Part shown: piece after piece, positions 59,820 to 64,000 of the stretch
Position numbering within the stretch: position 1 is the first letter of the stretch
Layout: each line of letters opens with the position of its first letter
Assembly (NCBI GenBank): GCA_041645435.1
Contig: JBAZQB010000004.1
Span: 186,001-250,000 of the forward strand
Reading direction: 5' to 3'
Origin: Methanoregula sp.
Lineage (GTDB): Archaea > Halobacteriota > Methanomicrobia > Methanomicrobiales > Methanospirillaceae
Length of the DNA: 64,000 bases
Position numbers and translations under genes: made by a program
Notes under the pieces: generated by a model
The model's database searches: none
The model's input: only the letters and a program-made list of their open reading frames with translations
What the model was told of the DNA's origin: nothing

Positions 59820-61666
59820 AAATTGCCCTCCTGGGAAATCCCGGAGTGGGAAAATCCCTCATCTTCAACCAGCTCACCGGTCTAGGCGTTGAAGTGAACC
59901 GGTACCCGGGCTCATCGGTGGCGCTGGAATGCGGCAATGTCTGCTACAAGCAGGAGAAGACCGAGATTGTAGACCTGCCGGGTATCTACTCCCTTGATGG
60001 CAACTCGGAAGAAGAGACGCTGGTGCGCACGTTCTTAACCAGTGGCGGGGCGGATGTGATTGTCGCCGTTCTCGATGCCACAAAACTTGAGAGAAACCTC
60101 TACCTTTTTGTGCAGGCCGCGGAGTTCTCCCCGAAGATGATCGCAGTCGTCAACATGACCGATGCCGCAGAACGGCAGGGTATGCACATCGATGCCGGTA
60201 TCCTTTCTTCACATCTCGGAGTTCCGGTAATCCTTACTGCGGCATCGGAAGGAAAGAATATTGACCGGATTCTTCCGGTGGCACTGGGACAGGCAACCAC
60301 CGCACAGGTTCACGTACCGTACGACCATCATATTGAAGCTGCCTTAAAAAGCCTGGAAAAGACGATCGGGACTCCCATGCCCACAAACCTGCTTGCCCTG
60401 CAGGGTTCCGGGAATGATCCGGTGCTGCTCGATGCTGCGGGGGCAATCGCACAGGAGATCGGGATGCGCCACCGGATGTCCGTTGGGCAAATCATAGCAA
60501 CCAACCGGCATAACTTTGCCCGGGACATTGCGACAGCCGCAGTCCACACAAGTGCGCAGAAGAAACCGTATGATCTCGACAGCTTGCTCACCCGGACAAT
60601 TCCCGGCATCCCCATCCTCTGTACCATTCTCTTCCTGCTGCTCCTCTCCGTTTTTTTGATCGGCTCATGGATGGAGGGGATCATCGTTGCGGCATTCACA
60701 ACCTCAATCATTACCCCGTTTACTGCACTCGCATTGCCACCCCTGTGGAACCAGATCGGATTTTCCCTCCTGGTTGCTCTTCAGGCAGGTTTTGGGATCG
60801 CATTTCCCTTTGTCTTTACCTTCTATATCGGACTCTCCCTTCTCGAGGATACCGGGTATATGACCCGGGCTGCTTTCCTTGCAGACCGGGCCATGCACCG
60901 GATCGGGCTTCACGGGGAGGCAATTATTCCCATGGTGATCGGTTTCGGGTGCACGGTGCCTGCGATCATGAGCCTGCGCCTGCTCAAGACCCGCAGGGAA
61001 CAGACGATCGCAGCGTTCCTTGTCACCATGATCCCCTGCTCCGCCCGGACCGTGGTTATTGCCGGGATCGTTGCGGCTTTTGTGGGCATCATCTGGGCAT
61101 TCTCCATCTACCTGATCGTCTTTGTCCTCCTCATTCTCACCGCCGTCGTGCTCAGCCGGATCACCCCCGGAGAGCAGTTCGGCATGATCGTCGAGATGTC
61201 AACGCTCAGGAGACCGCAGGCTCACCTCGTGCTGGCAAAATCCTGGATCCGGATCAAAGAGTTCCTCTTCATTGCCATGCCGGTCCTGATCGTCACCAGC
61301 ATCCTTCTTGGTCTCTTCCAGTATCTCGGGCTGACCGAATTGTTCGAGCAGATGGTTGCTCCTGTTACCGTCACCCTGCTCGGATTGCCCGGCTACGCAT
61401 CTACGGCACTCCTGTTCGGTGTGTTCAGGAAGGAACTGGCCTTCGAAACGCTTGCCGTGCTTGCCGGTACGGCAGATCTCGGTTCGGTGATGACCAGTGT
61501 CCAGCTGTACACGTTTGCGATCGTGAGCGTGCTCTTTGTTCCCTGTGTATCTACCATTGCGGTCCTGTACCGGCAATTGGGAGCCAGAATTGCCATAATT
61601 ACTTCAATTTACACGGTTTTTCTCGGCCTTTTTATAGGAGTTATTATAAACCTTCTCATGAAATGA
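59816..61666 (+). CDS. feoB: Ferrous iron transporter FeoB
   Basis: A 616-residue Fe(II) transporter. G-domain motifs are GNPGVGKSLIFN (G1), the T/S-rich PGSSVALECG switch, DLPGIYSL (G3) and VNMTD (G4). The membrane part has two homologous halves with VIGFGCTVPAIMSLRLL and TMIPCSARTVVI, the conserved Cys region being typical. Gating domain and length are somewhat short compared with bacterial FeoB. The start overlaps the DtxR-FeoA gene. Confidence 0.95.
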   Translation: MKIALLGNPGVGKSLIFNQLTGLGVEVNRYPGSSVALECGNVCYKQEKTEIVDLPGIYSLDGNSEEETLVRTFLTSGGADVIVAVLDATKLERNLYLFVQAAEFSPKMIAVVNMTDAAERQGMHIDAGILSSHLGVPVILTAASEGKNIDRILPVALGQATTAQVHVPYDHHIEAALKSLEKTIGTPMPTNLLALQGSGNDPVLLDAAGAIAQEIGMRHRMSVGQIIATNRHNFARDIATAAVHTSAQKKPYDLDSLLTRTIPGIPILCTILFLLLLSVFLIGSWMEGIIVAAFTTSIITPFTALALPPLWNQIGFSLLVALQAGFGIAFPFVFTFYIGLSLLEDTGYMTRAAFLADRAMHRIGLHGEAIIPMVIGFGCTVPAIMSLRLLKTRREQTIAAFLVTMIPCSARTVVIAGIVAAFVGIIWAFSIYLIVFVLLILTAVVLSRITPGEQFGMIVEMSTLRRPQAHLVLAKSWIRIKEFLFIAMPVLIVTSILLGLFQYLGLTELFEQMVAPVTVTLLGLPGYASTALLFGVFRKELAFETLAVLAGTADLGSVMTSVQLYTFAIVSVLFVPCVSTIAVLYRQLGARIAIITSIYTVFLGLFIGVIINLLMK

Positions 61667-61677
61667 TCAAATCATAA

Positions 61678-62385
61678 ATGTACTCTTATAAGACAGGCAT
61701 CGAGCAGATCGATAAGTTGTCCGGCGGATTTGAAGCTGGGGCCAATATTCTCATCCTTGCACCCCCAATGAGCTACGCCGATCAGCTTGCTTATGCCCTG
61801 ACAAAACCCGCTGTCGGTGAATATGCCATAACCCTCTCCACCAACGAACGGGCAGCCGAAGTGGTGGATTTTTTTAAGGTCGCAGGATCGGACAAGCGGT
61901 TTATCGGGGTTATAGATGCCATCACCAAGAGTTCAACCCCAAGCATAGTCGATACCCCAAGACTCATGTTTGTCTCAAGCCCTACCGATCTCACAGGAAT
62001 AGGGATTAAATTTTCCAATATGATCGAGACCATTTTTGAAGGCGATTTCTCCGATGGTGAGGCAGGTCTCTTCCCGCCCCCGATCCGGTTCTGCGTGAAT
62101 TCCATCTCCACCCTGCTCATGTACCGCAAGCTTGAGGTGTTGTACCAGTTCCTCCATGTCCTCACCGCCAAAATAAAAAAGATCGACGGTGTGGGCATCT
62201 ATATCTTAAACAGCGAGTCATTCGATGACAAGACGCTGTCCTTAATCAAGCAGCTGATGAACTGCGTTATTGAGATCAAGATCGAGCAGAACATCAGCTA
62301 CCTGCGTATCATGGGAATACGGGGAATCAACCCGGACTGGCAGAAGTTTTCCGTCAATAAAGGGCAGGTGACCATACTCCTATGA
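61678..62385 (+). CDS. RecA/KaiC-like protein with degenerate P-loop
   Basis: A 235-residue protein. MYSYKTGIEQIDKLSGGFEAG matches the opening of RAD55/KaiC-type ATPases, but the P-loop reads LAPPMSYADQLAYAL, without GK[ST]. IRFCVNSISTLLMYRKLE, the Walker-B-like region, and a final strand pair are retained. It is probably a non-catalytic structural or ligand-binding version. It overlaps the next gene by four bases (ATGA), so the two proteins are made together. Confidence 0.8.
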   Translation: MYSYKTGIEQIDKLSGGFEAGANILILAPPMSYADQLAYALTKPAVGEYAITLSTNERAAEVVDFFKVAGSDKRFIGVIDAITKSSTPSIVDTPRLMFVSSPTDLTGIGIKFSNMIETIFEGDFSDGEAGLFPPPIRFCVNSISTLLMYRKLEVLYQFLHVLTAKIKKIDGVGIYILNSESFDDKTLSLIKQLMNCVIEIKIEQNISYLRIMGIRGINPDWQKFSVNKGQVTILL

Positions 62386-63545
62386 TACCTACGGGAATTA
62401 ATGGTCTTGATGACATGCTGGGCGATGGTATACCAGAAGGCAGCAAAATGGTGTACAGCATGGAGGCCGGCGTCAACGGACAGCTCTTCATGCTATCAAC
62501 GCTGGCCAGTGCTCTTGCAAAAAAACTCTCATGCCTGGTTATCCTTCCCTATACAACTGTTGATTCGTTCCGGCGTGATGCAATGGCCACGCGGTCAGGA
62601 TCAATCGATCTCTGCTCAAAAAATCTTACCTATATCGATGCGATTGACCGGGAGAGGATCCAGAAGAGTACCCGGTCAGCAGATACGGCACAAAAAGAGT
62701 GGAGAGCGAAGGTCGCAAAGATCTGCCGGGATAAGCAGGTAGATGTCATATTTGTCTATATTGATCTTCTCTGTGAGGACTTTGGGATCGAGCAGGCACT
62801 CGATATTTTTGAGGAGGAAAACGACGAACCGAAGCGGACCTTGATCGTTGAATATCTCAACCTTGAGGGAGAAACGCAACTCGACCGGTTCATCCATGAC
62901 TTCGCTTTTGATGTCGTGATTTCCATAAAGTCTTCATTCCCCCCCATGGCGTCGTTCGATTATTTTACGCTTGTTCATACCTCCTGGTCACCCCTGCCTG
63001 CGCGTTCCGTTCCCTTTATCATTACAGAAGGCCGCATTGCCCCATATATCCCGCGGATCGTGGTTACAGGACCCGCAAAAGCCGGGAAATCCACCTTTAT
63101 CACTACGGCATCCCATGACGGGTTATCAGTAGACCGGTTTGGACTGGATAATGATTCGACAACCGTAGCAATGGATTTTGGATTACTCGACTGGAAGGGC
63201 TTTTATATCACGCTCTACGGGACACCCGGACAACCACGGTTCGATCTGATGATTCCGGGGATGTTCAAACATGCGATGGGAGTTATCCTGATCGTGGACG
63301 CAACCAAACCCGAGTCCCTTCCCCGGGCAAAACAGATGATCGGTCTGATAACAGAGCGTAATATGCCGATGATTATCGCGGCAAATAAAAAAGATCTCCC
63401 CTCCCGGCTGAGCGAGGCAGAGATCCGCACCGCACTGGAGATACGAAAGGATATCCGGGTCGTCTTTCTCTCAGCAAAAAAGAAAGCGGAAGTTAAGCGT
63501 ATGCTTCGATCCTTTGTAGATTTCATTACGCAATTTCCGTACTGA
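62382..63545 (+). CDS. Fusion of RecA/KaiC-like domain and MglA-type small GTPase
   Basis: A 387-residue two-domain protein. Residues 1-215 resemble the preceding protein (IPTGINGLDDMLGDGIPEG), again without a functional P-loop (YSMEAGVNGQLFML), with VDVIFVYIDLLCEDFG as the central strand. Residues 222-387 form a Ras/Arf-like GTPase of the MglA type: G1 GPAKAGKSTF (230-239), switch I STTVAMDFG (259-267), G3 GTPGQ (280-284), G4 ANKKD (334-338), G5 SAKKK (364-368). G3 with Gly-Thr-Pro for Asp-x-x is typical of MglA. It is coupled to the upstream RecA-like gene. Function unknown; polarity or signalling is a guess. Confidence 0.82.
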   Translation: MIPTGINGLDDMLGDGIPEGSKMVYSMEAGVNGQLFMLSTLASALAKKLSCLVILPYTTVDSFRRDAMATRSGSIDLCSKNLTYIDAIDRERIQKSTRSADTAQKEWRAKVAKICRDKQVDVIFVYIDLLCEDFGIEQALDIFEEENDEPKRTLIVEYLNLEGETQLDRFIHDFAFDVVISIKSSFPPMASFDYFTLVHTSWSPLPARSVPFIITEGRIAPYIPRIVVTGPAKAGKSTFITTASHDGLSVDRFGLDNDSTTVAMDFGLLDWKGFYITLYGTPGQPRFDLMIPGMFKHAMGVILIVDATKPESLPRAKQMIGLITERNMPMIIAANKKDLPSRLSEAEIRTALEIRKDIRVVFLSAKKKAEVKRMLRSFVDFITQFPY

Positions 63546-63594
63546 GGTGTGAATAAATGCTGCTGTTGCGGAATTCCGGTCGTAAGGTGTACCC

Positions 63595-64000
63595 ATGCTG
63601 ACGTTTGTCGGGCTGGGCCTCTATGATAAGACCGATATATCGGAAAAAGGACTTGCCTGCATCCGGCATGCCGACCATATTTATCTTGAATGCTACACCT
63701 CCCGGCTCATGGGCACAACGATAGAAGAACTAGGGGACTATTACGAAAAACCCGTTCACCCCCTCTACCGGGAAGACGTGGAACAGCACCCGGAATCGAT
63801 GCTCGATAAGGCAGAAAACAGCCACGTCGTATTTCTCTGTGCGGGAGACCCGATGGTCTCTACTACCCACGCGGATCTCCGTATGCGTGCTGCAGAACGG
63901 GGGATCCGGACCGCAATCGTGCATGCGGCATCCATTGCAAGCGCAGTCTGCGGGGTGTCCGGGCTCCAGAACTACCGGTTCGGCAAGTCCTGCTCGGTGC
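63595..64000 (+). CDS. dph5: Diphthine synthase (3' end outside window)
   Basis: 135 codons are visible, starting ATG 63595 after AAGGTG. The product, MLTFVGLGLYDKTDISEKGL with YLECYTSRLMG, FLCAGDPMVSTTHADLR and HAASIASAVCGVSGLQNYRFG, is diphthine synthase (DphB/Dph5). This SAM-dependent enzyme methylates the modified histidine of elongation factor 2 in diphthamide synthesis. The C-terminal half lies beyond the window. Confidence 0.93.
   Translation, partial: MLTFVGLGLYDKTDISEKGLACIRHADHIYLECYTSRLMGTTIEELGDYYEKPVHPLYREDVEQHPESMLDKAENSHVVFLCAGDPMVSTTHADLRMRAAERGIRTAIVHAASIASAVCGVSGLQNYRFGKSCSV

Noticed and set aside
60667..61677. 336-codon plus-strand frame inside feoB
   Set aside because: It is a shifted frame of feoB with a His/Arg/Cys-rich composition typical of a shadow in GC-rich DNA.

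Overview
The window looks like chromosome of a methanogenic archaeon, most probably of the order Methanomicrobiales (Methanoregula-like). The evidence is gene content: coenzyme M biosynthesis (cysteate synthase and fused sulfopyruvate decarboxylase), methanogenesis marker 16, Sep-tRNA:Cys-tRNA synthase beside two tRNA-Cys genes, DUF1890, Rsm22-type methyltransferase, diphthine synthase and archaeal type IV pilin-like proteins. Coding DNA is moderately GC-rich, gaps are A/T-rich, and many genes overlap by ATGA or GTGA. The genus is an inference; no rRNA gene is present.

Layout. 0-5.6 kb (minus): DUF1890, a threonyl-tRNA editing-domain protein, metX, metY, then SepCysS read from two tRNA-Cys genes. 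6.3-12.8 kb: a pdxS relic, a copper ATPase, small membrane or metal-binding proteins, a DUF5667-like exported protein and a membrane-anchored winged-helix regulator. 13-20.8 kb: an aminotransferase facing a six-gene minus-strand operon (ABC ATPase, HypB-like GTPase, Fe-S protein, marker 16, cysteate synthase, ComDE) with a divergent HTH regulator. 20.8-28.3 kb: sulfur trafficking and cofactor genes (moaE, moaD, moeB, iscU, iscS, a Cys-rich HTH regulator, larE, fdhD, ncsA, a ubiquitin-like protein, nadA). 28.5-36.8 kb: an RND/MMPL exporter, small Zn proteins, and a DNA-repair-like group (SRAP; RecA-like fragment; B-family polymerase lacking motif-C and exonuclease residues), then Rsm22. 37-55.2 kb: a surface-protein island with pilin-like signals, PKD, TIG and InlB-type repeats, a seven-repeat propeller and a glycine-rich tail. 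55.4-64 kb: radical SAM, cis-prenyltransferase and a degenerate paralogue, DtxR-FeoA/FeoB, a RecA-like/MglA-like GTPase pair, and diphthine synthase (cut by the window end).

How it fits together. Much of the first half concerns sulfur: making Cys on tRNA, homocysteine/methionine, coenzyme M, Fe-S clusters, tRNA thiolation and sulfur carriers. The strongest new signal is a pair of palindromic sites (consensus TTCACAATTGTGAA), with centres exactly 27 bp apart on either side of a TATA-like element. The same arrangement lies upstream of the tRNA-Cys/SepCysS unit and between iscS and the Cys-rich HTH regulator, which suggests a cysteine/Fe-S regulon. A second signal is an interspersed element with a CCCCC-N3-GGGGG hairpin; all three copies sit between convergent genes.
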